Positions 1 through 12,069 of a stretch of DNA of 64,000 bases are shown here, one piece after another (the stretch's first letter is position 1; every line of letters starts with the position of its first letter). This stretch comes from Fonsecaea monophora (Eukaryota; Ascomycota; Eurotiomycetes; Chaetothyriales; Herpotrichiellaceae). The notes beneath the pieces were generated by a model, which was not told where the DNA came from, ran no database searches, and saw nothing but the letters and a program-made list of their open reading frames with translations. The stretch spans positions 1 through 64,000 of the forward strand of contig NW_019174048.1 in the NCBI RefSeq assembly GCF_001642475.1. Direction: 5' to 3'. Made by a program: the position numbers and the translations under genes.

Positions 1-447
1 GGTCCTTCCCCCCCCCCCCCCCCCCAAGCCCACCTAAGTTGGGAGGGTAATAGTGATGAACGGGCGCTGTTCTAGGTGCAAACAATTACCCCGCGCACCC
101 AAGGGGTTTGCCTTGCCGTTCCATTCACCCCTTTTCCCCGCGTTCGTAATTGTAAAAATACGGCCTGACCCGATAACTTGGTTACCTAACTTCCTAGGTA
201 CTAGCGGGTCACCCACAGGTGGATAACAAGGTTGGAAGTCGAATCCACAATGGCTTTCTTCGGGGGTCGATTACCGAGACGATGAAAATAATGAACCAGT
301 TGCGCGAGCGGCTTAGCGAGCAGAGGGCGAGCAAGGGCGAGGCTCGCCCCCCGTTATTGATTTATTAGAAAGGTTCTCGAAAAGCGGCAAAGCTGATTGG
401 ATCTATACTGTACCTCGTATACTGGATCGCCCTTGGAAAGAAACACC
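1..447. other. Left-edge non-coding stretch
   Basis: No credible gene is visible. It opens with a run of 18 C at 8-25 and has a GCGAGC-rich low-complexity patch around 305-350. The last part is presumably the promoter and 5' leader of the esterase gene that begins at 448. Confidence 0.5.
8..25. repeat. Homopolymer C run (18 nt)
   Basis: Eighteen consecutive C bases are seen directly. Its position at the extreme window edge makes length error or a contig-end artefact possible. Confidence 0.8.
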
Positions 448-1753
448 ATGGTTCAACTCAACCGCCATCGCACAACCACGGCCCAGCCGAAACCCAGATA
501 CGGCCATCTGTCCCAGATTGACCCCGTATTCGCAACTCTCAAAGACGCTCTCGACAAGAGATTCTCCGAGCTGTGGTCTTTGTCGCTGGACGATTTGAAA
601 ACTGCGTACCGAAATGCTCCTCCGGCGCTCCCAGAAGACGTCCCCGTGGCGGGAAGGGACTACCAAGTGTCAGATCGAGAGATGTCGACCAGAGACGGCG
701 CAACGATCGGTTTGCGGATCTACAGGCCCATGCAGAGCAGGGCAGGGGCTGTGTTGGTTCTGAAAGCGCATGGAGGGGGTAAATCTTGATATTTCCTTCT
801 TTCCCCCCTGCTCTCTATGATATATATACCTTTTCGCTCATACTTGTGACTTATATCCAAAAGGCTGGGTCCTGGGGAACCACCAGGTCGAAGAAGTCGA
901 AAACCGCATGTTGGCTGCTGCACATGGCGGCGGGGCCGTGGTCGTCAGTGTCGATTACCGAATGGCGCCGGAGTACAAGTTCCCCTACGCGGTCAACGAC
1001 TGTTTTGATGCCTTGAAATGGGCAAGTTTGTGTCCTTCCCCCCAGGTTTCCAAATTAGTGCATTAAATCTCTAACTGCTCACAAGTGCAAGGCCAATGCC
1101 TCTGACTTGGGGATCGATCCAGAATCAATCATCGTCGCGGGAGGAAGTGCCGGAGGCAACATCGTAAGACAACGTGAACCCAACGGTGAAGAAGCATACT
1201 GAGGAAATGACTGTGTAAGGCGGCTGTCCTCGCCCTGATGGCCCGCGATCAAAACGAGTCGGGCATCATCGGACAGGTGTTGAACATCCCCGTCACCTGC
1301 CACCCGGATCTTTTCCCCCGAGACAAATACGAGTACGGCAGCTACGAACAAAACGACAGTGCCAGCGTCGTCGACGCGCCCAAGATGCACTGGTTCTGGG
1401 AACATTACATGCCCGAGGTCGTCCCAGACGTGTATGCCAGCCCACTCTTGTCCAAGAGTCACGCTGGACTACCACCCGCTCGTGAGTCAATGTATTACCA
1501 ACCGACAAGAAATCATCCAGACTCTCTAACCACCCGCCTAAAAGTGATTCAAGTAGCTGGCCTCGATCCTCTCCGAGACGAAGGCCTAGCCTACACGGAA
1601 GCACTCAAGGATGCTGGTGTGCCTGTCACTCAAAAAGTATATCCCGGATTGCCGCACGGTTTTTACCTGGTTCCGACCCTGGAACAGACGCGACAGTATT
1701 GGAAAAGCACGGTAGACTTTGTCAAGCATCTCAGCGCATCCGCCAGGATTTAA
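448..1753 (+). CDS. Alpha/beta-hydrolase fold-3 esterase/lipase (HSL family)
   Basis: Five exons fit: 448-778, 864-1021, 1086-1163, 1220-1481 and 1545-1753, giving 345 aa. The protein shows the hormone-sensitive-lipase oxyanion motif HGGG. That motif is split by intron 1, where the final Gly codon spans the junction. The nucleophile elbow GGSAGG follows, then a C-terminal GLDPLRDEG acid segment and LPHGF with the catalytic His. The family hydrolyses short-chain carboxylic esters in the cytosol. The start was set at the ATG at 448, which begins MVQLNR; an in-frame ATG at 397 gives an unlikely extension. Intron 2 appears to be a GC-AG intron (donor GCAAGT) because no GT donor keeps frame. Intron 4 is 63 nt and stop-free. 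The gene is convergent with the Baeyer-Villiger monooxygenase gene, with stop codons 304 bp apart. Both functions are often paired, the esterase hydrolysing the ester the monooxygenase makes; that pairing here is inference. Confidence 0.88.
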
Positions 1754-2057
1754 AGTTGTCAGTGGTAAACCTTCCAGTAGGGCGGTTAACGTCAATTATC
1801 TGATAGAATAGATCGATGCCTCAGACCGTAAGCAATTCCTCAATATTTCATCAATACAAGACCGTAAACGTGGTGGTTCTTTCAAAGTAGATAGCCTCAA
1901 AGCATGAAAAAGGCTATGCCTCTCGCATGTGAGAAGCATTTTGGTGTTTGATAAGCTGAGACTTCCATATCCCCCCTTTGACATATTTAGGGGTTGTTTC
2001 AGATGCAGAGTTCAGGGCCAGCGTCTATCGTGATATTGACGTCTGAATGAACATCTC

Positions 2058-4071
2058 CTACGCAAGCTTGAAAGCCTTGTACCCGGCAGCTGCCACTGCT
2101 TCGCACCTCCTCCGAAACTCTGGCGCAGACCCCATGTACCGGGCCACGATTCGCTTTTCCTTGCCTGCCACATTGCGATTGACGCCCGTCATCCACGAGT
2201 CAACCTTGGTACTCAAGAGATCTTTGCCCAGGTCATGAACATGGTCTGTCCATTCTTGCACCTTTTTTCGGTCTGTCAGCGGAAAGGGTATGCTATACGT
2301 GAAGGACAAAAAACTTACTCCTTCGTCAGTGGCCTCGATGAGAGTGATGCCGTGAGCCCGACAGTACTCTATGCATTCTGCTATCCAGCCCACGGCAAAT
2401 TCGATGCTGCGAGGGATATTTCCATAAGCTTGATGGGGCCCCATCGACATGAACATGTTGGGGAAGTTCTTGACCGTCAGGCCCAGGAATGTCTTTGGGC
2501 CGTCTTTCCATTCGTCATAAAGTCGATGGTTATCAATGCCTCGAAAGTCAATTGCATCAAATGCTCCAGTCACTGGTGCTCAAACGCCTCTGGTCAGCTA
2601 AACTGGACGCCAAAGATCCTTTAGAAGCTGGATTGCACAACCACTCACCGGCATTAAAGCCTGTAGCATAGATGATCATGTCAAATTCGAACGTCTCTTG
2701 AGTGGTAATGAGTCCATTCTCTGTGATGCGTTCAATGGGAGTCTCGGTCAGATCCACGAGGCGCACGTTGGGCTGGTTATATGCTTCGTAGTAATTAGTC
2801 TCCATTGGGACTCTCCGTGTCCCAAATCCTAAGCCAAAGTCAGTCCCAGTCTTTCAACTCAGGTTCGATATTGATTAATTTCAGCAGATGGAAATATGCA
2901 TACCGTGGTTCTTAGGGATAAGTTTCTCCGCCGTCCAAGGGTCATGAACTCGTGCCCGGATCTTTTTAGCCACGAATGCAGTGACAAGATCGTTCGCCTT
3001 CTCGTCGACGAGGATCTCCTTGTAGTTGGACAGCCACATGGGGAACCCTGGCGTCGCATACAACTTCTCCCAAAAGACTTCTCGCTCCTCGGGAGTAGCA
3101 TCCCATATTGAGTCGTAATTTGCATCGTGTAAAAAGCACGCTCTGGTCCGATTCAAAGTCTCCAACATTTCAGGGTATCGCTTTCGAATCGACGTCATTT
3201 CTTCTTCCTCGATCTTACTGTTGAGTAGTGGAATCGCCTGCATTTACGCTTAGCCCACGAGTTATCGTCTCTGGGTGAGGCAAGTCTCCATTACTTACCC
3301 AATTTGCTGTCCTTTGAAATACTGTCAAGCTCTTTGCCGTTTTAGCTATCACTGGTATGGCTTGTATGGCCGTGGCTCCAGTGCCTATAATCGAGCGGGA
3401 CACATAGTCAGAACTTGTTCGAGTGGTGCGTGAGCAGCGATCTTACCGATGATGCCCACCCTCTTGCCTTCGAACTTGACCTCTTCGTTGGGCCATCGAG
3501 AAGTGTGATACGCCGTCCCCTTGTAGTCTTGTACGCCCGGTATATTTGGCAAGGTTGGATTACTCAACACGCCTATGCAGGTGATGAGGTAGCGGGACGT
3601 GTATGCGTTTCCAGACGCGTCGGTGAGTCTCCAGAGGAGATTCCCTGAATCCCAATGCGCTTTTTCGACCCGTGTTTCGAACTGCATGTTGTCCCATAAC
3701 TCGAGCTTGTCGCACATGAACCTGATGTAGCGCTCGGTTTCGGCCTGTGGTGCGAAATGCTCCGTCCAGGTCCACTCGTCTAGCATCTCCTTGGAAAAGA
3801 AGAATGCGTACGAATACGACTCGGAGTCGAAGCGACAGCCAGGATAGCGATCTAGATTTAGAGAAAGAGCTTGGAGTCAATGTAAGGCCGCTTTGAGCGA
3901 AGGACAGGCTGACTGACTCCAGTACCAAGTACCACCGACCGACGTGCCTGCCTCGAGGACTCTGTGCGTCAGATTCAACTGCTTCATTCGATGAGAAGCA
4001 TAACATCCCGACAACCCAGCACCAATAATGAGGACATCATAATCCGGCTGTACTTGTTGAATGGAACCCAT
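2058..4071 (-). CDS. Baeyer-Villiger / flavin-containing monooxygenase (cyclohexanone monooxygenase-like)
   Basis: Seven exons fit on the minus strand: 4071-3918, 3851-3447, 3384-3299, 3237-2904, 2828-2649, 2572-2319 and 2261-2058, giving 538 aa. The N-terminal FAD fold has GAGLSG, followed by [15 protein letters not shown]. The Baeyer-Villiger fingerprint is seen as [12 protein letters not shown] near residues 161-172. A second, NADPH-binding GTGATA lies shortly after it, and YATGF lies toward the C terminus. Members insert oxygen next to a ketone carbonyl using FAD and NADPH. The start at 4071 (MGSIQQ) is preferred; an upstream in-frame ATG at 4167 would add 32 unconvincing residues. The last intron (2262-2318) is 57 nt, a multiple of three without stops, so retention would add 19 residues. 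The gene has no disrupting lesion and looks intact. The substrate cannot be read from sequence. Confidence 0.92.
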
Positions 4072-4916
4072 AATGCCAGGGACTATCACAACTGGTGTTG
4101 AAGGTGTACAAGCATCCACAAGGGTTTTCAAGTTGGTCAATCTCTTTTTTTTCTGGCGATACTCCAAAGGACTTTCAGATGGGATGGCAGTTCAATAAGG
4201 CTTCAACACCCTGGTTTACGGAACACGCCACTGGGCACCCAACTGGGGTGTGAAGCCAAGGTTCGGGAATCGATCACCGTCGGGCAAGCCTGTTCTTATT
4301 AGTCTTCTCCGCACCTTCTACTCCGTAGGAACAATTTCACGGCCAGAGCGCGGGCTGTTGCCACTCATACCGAATGAGCCCCGGATCCAAGATGAACGAA
4401 GGCCGAATTTGCTGTCTGTCCCCCCTTAGGGGTTGGGTTTACGGGGGCTTGTCGTATGCACCATCGAGTGGCAGCTGGACAGATTTACCCTGTCAGTTAA
4501 TGGATCATGCTGGGACATTACAGCTGCGCACCAAACGTTCGTCTACAGTGTTTACTGTAACCGGACATTGAAAGCTCTGCTCTCTAATGATCTCTGTAGA
4601 CATATTTTCTTCTACCAGGCACGGTATCTGAGGCAGGGATCCTGAAGTTCTCGCAACTAGTGACGACGTTCGGAGGAATAGAATTCACAAGCTATAGGCC
4701 CCTATGAGGCGGTTCACTGGAATTTCGCAAATAATGACGATTTTTGGACAGGATACTCTCCGTCAATATCCTCAACGACTTGTGCTGAACTGCAGAACTG
4801 GGCTAGATCGAGGAACTTAGGCTTGACACACCAAATGCTATCATGTTGAAAGTATTGAAAGGTCGATGCCATGGATATATATATCGCGCACTAGGCTAAA
4901 AACCCCTTCCTCTCAA
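4072..4916. other. Intergenic: promoter of monooxygenase, 3' side of AsaB-like gene
   Basis: I see no coding signal here. Short open frames at 4374-4645 lack recognisable motifs or splice partners. The right part should be the 3' UTR of the minus-strand gene that ends at 4917. Confidence 0.5.
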
Positions 4917-5997
4917 CTACTCAGCCTCCTCGTTATCCCAGAACACAAAGGTACGAACCTCAACGCTAGTCCTTGGTTCTCCCTCTTCGTCCTGATTCGC
5001 AAGCGGGAAAGACGAGTGTACGGCGCATCGCGCGCGGCCATCCTTCTTGGAGTCAAAGATCTTAAACACCCACGCCTCCTCGGGAGTCATCTCGCTGGCA
5101 AAGTACCATTTCTGGTTGGGATTGTGCGCCATATTTGTAACCTCATATCTTGCCGCCTTTTCCCCGTTGAGATTGTACTCGTACCGCTGCTTGTGACTCA
5201 TGTTCTGAGACACGTTGGCGTACTCTCCTGCGCCCTTGGGGGGCAGGTTGGCGACAACGGTTCGGAAGTCCCTCTCATCAACGGTACGAAAGTCGCAAAA
5301 GGCCAGAGGATCGCGCGTGACCTTCTTGATAATGGGGGCCCAGACATTGACGATGGCCCATCGTTTCTTGACCACTTTGTCTGCTTCTTCCTCTGGAAGG
5401 TTGAGGTACAGAAGTTGTTCAGCGCCGCGGTAAGATTGATCGACGTGGGCGAACCTCTGTCAAGAGAACTTTGTCAAAACACATTGTCCGTCTGTCAAAC
5501 CTCGGGAAGGATGGTGACTTACAGCTGGATTCGTGGCCGTGACGAAATCAGTATCCGCTTTGCCCTCCGAGGCCTTCAGTGACGCTTGAGTCGTATCACG
5601 CCGAGACAGATGTGAGATGACATGGACACGATCTCCTCCAGTCCTGTAGTGGGAGGAAGGCCCGAAATCAGTCAAGAACATAGCGTTGCTGATGGGTGAC
5701 TTACACTTTCTTGACAAGTTCGACAATTTCCGGATAGTAGACCTGTTTGATATGTTCTTCGTCGGCGAATTCTTTCTCCTTGGACACATGGTCGACCAGC
5801 TCGAATCCAGCCGTGTCAAAGGTGAATTCGGAGCGTGCTGGACGCATGTCGTGAATGTACATTTCGTGTGGGACATGTTTCCTGCGTTTCTCAAATGCCG
5901 TTCCTGGGTAGGTTTGAACTATGCCTCCATCTTTCAGCTCCAGGTAGTAGTTGAGTGTGGTCGGCTCCTTAGGGAGGGTAAGGGTTTCGGTAGCCAT
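4917..5997 (-). CDS. GA4-desaturase / AsaB-family protein (CmcJ/NvfI-like)
   Basis: Three exons fit: 5997-5705, 5643-5523 and 5456-4917, giving 317 aa, the usual size of this fungal family. The N-terminal part (LNYYLELKDGG, then YIHDMRPAR.EFTFDTAGFEL) and the C-terminal part (ANVWAP-like VNVWAPIIKKVTRDPLAFCDFRTV, then W-rich YFASEMTPEEAWVFKIFDSK and AVHSSF) match the layout of proteins annotated as GA4 desaturase, AsaB hydroxylase/desaturase or 7-alpha-cephem-methoxylase P8-related. These are treated as Fe(II)/2-oxoglutarate-type oxygenase relatives and often sit in secondary-metabolite clusters. The actual reaction is unknown. It lies head-to-tail behind the Baeyer-Villiger gene on the same strand. 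Introns of 61 and 66 nt use GTAAGT donors. Confidence 0.82.
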
Positions 5998-7426
5998 GCC
6001 GACGAAGTGGTATTAGACCCTGAAGCCAAAAGCTATGAACTGATTCTAAAGCACAAGTATGTACGCTGTTTGTGAAAGTGGCGGTGGTGTTCCATACTCT
6101 CAGCGAGTGCAGACGACAGTTTTTATACTTTCATGCTGTATTGACATTTCCTTGCCACTGGCCGAAAGGACGTGAAACAAACCACCTGGCGCCGAGACCT
6201 TTTCGGACTGGATGCTTTCTGTGTCTATTTCTGAGATGATCGTCTTGGTCGTCCAGTCGGTACATGCACTTCTCCGCCTTAGAGGCAGTGGGACCTCCTC
6301 TTCTCGGTCATCGATGCCCGAACGACTCGCCCCCGGTATGACCTATACGTGAGGACCGACATGGTCATTCTTCAAAACAGACTTGCAGTCACAGGTACTG
6401 AATCCCACCAGGAAGAATCTTCTGGTGCAAATGAAGGACAATCGCCAAATCATGCCACCACGCAGGGTTGTTCTGCTATCTTCATCTGGGGGAAACGATG
6501 CACATTTTCGAAGCTCTGACCAATGCTTGGACCCTGTCAATTAGGTGAAACCGAGTGAACAACAGCAGGTCAGGCGCGGGTCTGTATCCATATGCTCCAA
6601 CACATTGTCTTGCCAAGTACGAGGTGGTAGGGAAATCACCCTCTGTTCAGCTGAGGGGTAGCGAGCCTCACTCGTGTTGAGGACTTTAGCAGTCGCCTTG
6701 CACCGGCCATGGTAGAAGAAGGAAGCCATGACGTGAGTAATTGCGTAAGCTGTCTAAGAGTACTTCCTCTGGTGGAGTAAAGCTTTCGATGTCCTTCTCT
6801 GTCTAGTACAAAGTCGTCTCTAACGTCACTTGGAAATGCCAGCACCAAGACACCGTCGTGCCTTCACACTGTCACATTGTAATTTTCTGGATTGCAACAC
6901 ATATGAGAGAATCGGAATCCGGATCCACCATTAGTAGTGTGCTGCCCTCACTAGAGAGTCCACAAGCTCTGTAAGGCATGGATGATTCAATTGGGTTCGT
7001 CGTCCACCACAAGACGACATCTGCCACTGTCGAGGGCATGTGTACTGATTCAACAATGATCCTGCAACTGCGTCACTTGGTGACAAAATGCTCTGATTTG
7101 CTGGCACAAGGCATTGGACATAGTTGCAGGCATAATGAAAGCAGCAAGGAAGTCGACCTCAGTATAATGCTCCTGACAATTAGCAGAGACTGACCATTCC
7201 ATAGGCAACTCCAACACGGGAATCGCAAGCCGTGATAATATCATGAACATCTTTTTGTCTGAGTTAGACCCAGAGTTTTAGTCCGGCAAACGAGCGCCGG
7301 TCTCCCATCCCGCGTCCCGAAGTTTGTGCTGGCCATTTAGTGACTTCGCAGGTTCAAAGTTTTGATGTTAGATGCACCTTTTGTGGTCAATCTCCAACCC
7401 AAGCATTTTTGGTGACAAGCAGAAAT
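5998..7426. other. Intergenic, no gene recognised
   Basis: Only short unsupported open frames occur (for example 6541-6848 minus, 6978-7193 plus). It holds the divergent promoters of the AsaB-like gene on the left and the zinc dehydrogenase gene on the right. Confidence 0.5.
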
Positions 7427-8651
7427 ATGCGGGCTCTCCGATATCACGGAAACAGGGATATCAGGCTTGAAGATGTTCCAGAACCCGAGTGCAAACCCGG
7501 TTGGATTAAGCTGAAGAACGGGTTCACTGGTATCTGCGGAACTGGTTCGTTGATACTTGGTCATTCGCTTTGTATGCCACGAGTCCCTGGGCAAGCTGCT
7601 GATGATTGGCGATTGATTAGATCTCCATGAGTACACCACCGGGCCGTCTTGGGTCCCTACAACGCCACACAACTTGACGGGTGCCACCATGCCTTGCACC
7701 ATAGGCCACGAGTTCTCTGGTACCATCGTGGAAGTTGGGGAGGGACTTTCGAATTTCAAAGTCGGGCAAAAGGTTGCCGTCGAGCCGTGTATATCAGATG
7801 GCACGTGTGAAGAGTGCAAAGAGGGCTTCCCCGTCATGTGCGGAAATCTTGCTGTGGTTGGCTTCAGTGGCTGGGACGGCGGAGGCGGAATGGCCGAGTA
7901 CGTCTGTCTACCACCCAAGAATATTCACGTAGTTCCAGATAGTATGTCGCTTGAAGTGGCAGCTCTCGTCGAACCGCTTACTGTGCCATGGCGAGCCATC
8001 AAAGCCTCAGGTTTCAAGGCTGGCCAAAGTGCGCTGGTGCTTGGAGCAGGTTTGTTCATTCTTCGCAAAACGTTAGTATTGGATCTTCTGACCTTGTGCC
8101 CAGGTCCTATCGGCTTGATGACTATCCTCTGCCTCCAGGCGTTTGGTGCAGGCAAGATTCTCGTGTCTGATCCGGCCAAGGGACGCTTAGAACTTGCACA
8201 GAGCCTTGGGGCTGAACATGTTTTTGATCCGACCAGGGACGACGTGGGACTGATCAGTAAAGGCATTTGCGATGGCAGAGGACCGCACGTTGTGTTTGAA
8301 TGCGCTGGCGTCCAAAGCTCATTGAACACCGCTTTTGCAGCAGTCCGAAAACGAGGAACCGTCTTGGGTCTTGCTCTATGGGAAAGCAAAGCCACGGTCG
8401 ATCCTAATGAGATAGTCTTGGGGCAGATCAAATACGTGGGTATCCTCCCTTACGTTCCGGGTGACTTCCAGGAAGTCATCAACGCGATTGCCGCAGGCGA
8501 AATCCATCGGCCTGAGAGACTCATCTCGGCAGAGATACCGGTGGAGGATGTAGTGTCGAAAGGGTTTGAGCTTTTACTCAACGACAAAAGCAATGCTGTG
8601 AAAGTATTGGTAGAACCTCTTAGCAACAGCTCCAGTGTGGGAAATAAGTAG
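7427..8651 (+). CDS. Zinc-dependent medium-chain alcohol dehydrogenase ((R,R)-butanediol dehydrogenase-like)
   Basis: Three exons fit: 7427-7544, 7621-8049 and 8104-8651, giving 364 aa. The catalytic-zinc region reads GICGTDLHEY, with Asp restored exactly by splicing the first intron, followed by GHEFSG. The structural zinc Cys cluster is C-x6-C-x2-C-x7-C (CISDGTCEECKEGFPVMC). The NAD-binding segment is VLGAGPIGLM, created by splicing the second intron, followed by a DPAKGRLELA region. The family oxidises secondary alcohols or diols such as 2,3-butanediol to ketones with NAD(P). The start is the ATG of MRALRYHG, typical for the family. Lying near a Baeyer-Villiger monooxygenase and an esterase, it could supply the ketone substrate; this is inference. 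Confidence 0.93.
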
Positions 8652-9008
8652 ATATAGCTAGGTCAAACTTACATGCTGGGATTCAGAGCGTAGCCACATC
8701 TCTGTCAATGAATCTGTCAGTACGAAGACAATTCGAAAGCCGGGGCGCTATCAAAGAACCTTGCAGAATCTCAAAGTGTCCGCGAAGATATGATCCTCAC
8801 TTGCTTTTCCAAGGCACGAACATGTGACTCACCACATCAAATGTAAGGCGTTAAAGAAAGGGGCGCGCTATCCCACAATAAGCTTAGCCGTATTTATCTC
8901 TTGGCATCACTGAAATTTCAAATGTTGGTCATGTTTCCTGTCGGTCGAACAGCTCACAGTATCCTCTCAAACAGTACGAGACAGCCTTCTGTGGTCCCCT
9001 AGAAAAAG
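8652..9008. other. Intergenic between dehydrogenase and PUS7
   Basis: A 357-bp same-strand spacer. No other gene is seen; it presumably carries the 3' UTR of the dehydrogenase and the PUS7 promoter. Confidence 0.5.
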
Positions 9009-11502
9009 ATGGAAGGCAGCACATCTGACTCGCGTCCGGCAAAACGAGCCAAACTCGACATAGCCCAAACAGATGGCAGTTGTGACACCGCCTCAATGGC
9101 TCCGTCCGCTCAACCCGCTGGTGCTCCGGCCATTGTGCCCGGGAATCTAGTTGTGGACGACAGCGTAAAGGAACGCGAAGTAGGTATCACGGCCTTCGTC
9201 GACGGATCCAAAAGCCTTTTCCAAGGGATTCTCAAGAAGAGATATACAGATTTCTTGGTCAACGAGATCCTACCTGGCGGAACGGTGTTGCATCTTCGAT
9301 CAATGAGTGCGAAAGGCCTGCAGCCACATGGTTTGCATAATAACGACTCAGAAGGTCCGGCGCCAAAAGATTCAAGGCATGTGGAGCACGAGGCAAATGC
9401 GTCGGAGCCATCTGCGCCGAAAGATGAGACTTTGAGAGAGGTGGAGAAGACAACAAATACGAGCACTTCAGATCCTGCTAGAGAGGAAGGCTCTGGCGTC
9501 CAAAATTCCGAAGTAATACTCTTTCAGGGTTCCCTGGGTAGAGATTGTCCAGACTGACACGATACAGATTTCCGACGATGATCGCGCCAAATTAGTCGAG
9601 TATTTCAGCGAGGAGACTGTGGCACAGATCATCACCCTCTATGAGTCCATCCTGCGGAATCCGGGGAAGAAATCTCGGGACTATTCCACAGTTCGGACAT
9701 CATTCACCTCAGACCGCAGCGTGCGGTGGAAAATTCATCAGGACATCCGCCGCATCTTTCAGAGCAAGATCGACTCTAGCACAGATAACGAGGGCATATT
9801 GGTTCTCACTGCGGCATCGTCATCAACCAACAAGAATCGTAATCGCGACTGGTCAAAATCTAACGAAAAGTCCTCACGCCCGGGAAAGTTAAGTTGGATA
9901 GATCGTGGGGGGGAATACGTCTATTTCACTCTTTACAAAGAAAACAAGGATACGCTTGAAGTCATCTCTTACCTGACCAAGCAACTCAAGACAAACAACA
10001 AGACGTTTCAATTCGCGGGCACGAAAGATCGGCGTGCTGTGACCGTACAGAGAGTCAGTGCGTTCCGTGTCGAGGCAGAGCGGTTGGCTGCGTTGAACCG
10101 TTCCCTACGATATGCGGCCGTTGGAGATTTCGAGTACCAGAAACACGGGCTCGAACTTGGCGATTTAACTGGGAACGAATTTGTGGTCACCTTGAGAGAC
10201 TGCCAACTTGTTGAGTTAGCCTCCGGAACGAGCACCGCTGAAGAGAAAGCCGCCATCGAAACCTATCTGTCACAGGCGCTTCAACATCTTCACGAATATG
10301 GCTTCTTGAATTACTATGGGCTGCAGCGGTTCGGGACTTTCGCCACACGCACTGATGTTGTCGGACTGAAGATTCTAAAGGAAGACTTCAAGGGTGCGTG
10401 CGATGCTATTCTGGAATTTTCGGCCGTGGCACTGAAAGCCTCACAAACCAAAGACTCGGGTGTCCTTGTGAGCCAGGATGACCGTTCGCGCGCTGAGGGA
10501 ATCAATACCTGGCGAACAACCGGCAAGATCAATGATGCGCTTGACAAGATCCCGCGCAAATTCTCCGCCGAGACAGCATTAATCCGACACCTGGGCAAGC
10601 GGCCGCAGGACTATTTGGGTGCTCTCCTTGCAATCCAGCGCAACCTCAGACTCATGTATGTCCATGCATATCAGTCTTTTGTGTGGAATCTTGCAGTAGG
10701 GGAACGATGGCGGTTGTTTGGCGGCAATGTCGTGGAGGGCGATCTCGTGCTGGTGTCCGAGCACAAGGAGAGGCAAGCCGACGAGGCACCATCAAAAGAA
10801 ACGGTGGATGCTGATGGGGAAATTGTCGTTGAGCCGTCAGGCGATGACCGCGCCTACGACGTGGACGACAGGTTCGAACGAGCCCGCGCACTCACCGCTA
10901 CCGAAGCCGAGAGTGGCCAGTACTCCATTTTTGACATTGTCCTCCCCCTGCCCGGCTTCGATGTCGTCTACCCGGCCAACGCGAGCGGCGAATGGTACAA
11001 GACCTTCATGGCCAGTGAAGCCGGTGGCGGGCTTGACCCGTACAGTATGCGGAGGAAGCAAAAGGACTTTAGTCTGAGCGGCGGGTACCGCAAGATGGTG
11101 GCGCGGATCGGGGAAACGTTCGAAGTCGGCGTCCACGAGTACGGCGACGGCGACGGAGACAAGCAGTTTGTGGAGACGGACATGGAGCGGCTTAGACGGG
11201 AGAAAGCGAACGCAATCGACACTGTTGGAGAGAACGGTTCATCCTCAAAGGCCGCTGACGGCGTCTCGTTGGAGGAGGCACCTCAACCACTACTGCACGG
11301 AGCGAGCACGGCGGCTGCAAACGTCGACGCGAATAGTACGAACGGTGCCGAGATCACTGCTCCCAGCCACCCACAGCGCGCGAAATTGGCAGCAGTGCTC
11401 AAATTCCAGCTTGGCTCGAGCCAGTACGCGACCATGGCGCTGAGAGAGCTGTCCAAGGGTGGTATTCAAGCTTACAAGGCCGAGTTTTCGGGCGGCAGGT
11501 GA
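9009..11502 (+). CDS. PUS7: tRNA/mRNA pseudouridine synthase 7 (TruD family)
   Basis: Two exons, 9009-9512 and 9568-11502, give 812 aa. The catalytic TruD motif FAGTKDRRAVTVQ is present, with Asp near residue 322. The conserved NYYGLQRFGT follows downstream, as does the TruD insert region ending in DVVYP. Eukaryotic Pus7 isomerises U13 and U35 of tRNAs, U2 snRNA and mRNA sites with a UNUAR context, mainly in the nucleus. The N-terminal SxxPAKRAKLD looks like a basic nuclear-localisation stretch. A low-complexity acidic insert (residues roughly 90-165) separates the short N-terminal ITAF...GILKKRYTDFLVNEI segment from the rest, as in other fungal orthologues. The 55-nt intron has donor GTAATA and acceptor TACAG. 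The C terminus LRELSKGGIQAYKAEFSGGR is typical. The gene looks complete and functional. Confidence 0.95.
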
Positions 11503-12069
11503 ATGAAACGGACCTGCGTTATGTCCTGTAGGTACTAAAGGTACAAGACCCGGCAGAACTGAAAAAAGGGAGATAGCACGTCCCAGAAAAAGAATGATGA
11601 TTTTTTGTTATCAATATCACCCACAATCTGTGGGTGATGGACCAGGATATCGGCTCAGGACAACCAAACGAGTAATACGAATCTCGTGACACAGTCCAAG
11701 GCAATGCCGGCAGATCAATGGAAACACGCGTTTCAAAGCTTGGTAGCCCTGTTCACTTGATAGACGGACATGTCTTGTGGCCAAAAAAGCCATGGGATTC
11801 TCAGGTCAGTATCAGCCTGGATGTACACAGGTATGTGAGGTATGCGCATTGCACCGTCTCCCCCTTCTCTTGCTATGTATATAGTTACCAAGTATATCGA
11901 TCGAGGCTCAACCGTACCACTCGGACCAGGCCAAACCAACCCCAAAACCCGAGTCCTTCCTCTGCATACATACATACCGAGTAGTATATAGCAGTATATC
12001 ACGACTCCTACTTTGTTCTGCTCTTCTCTGCTCTGCTGTGCTGTGCTGTGCCAACTCACCCCAACCCAC
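11503..12069. other. Intergenic between convergent genes
   Basis: A 567-bp spacer between the PUS7 stop and the stop of the minus-strand gene, so both 3' UTRs are expected here. Near 12020-12060 there is a CTCTGCTGTGCTGTGCTGTGCC short repeat. No gene is seen. Confidence 0.5.

Noticed and set aside
225..250. Possible tRNA T-arm-like GTCGAATCC
   Set aside because: No matching acceptor stem, D-arm or anticodon arm could be placed around it.
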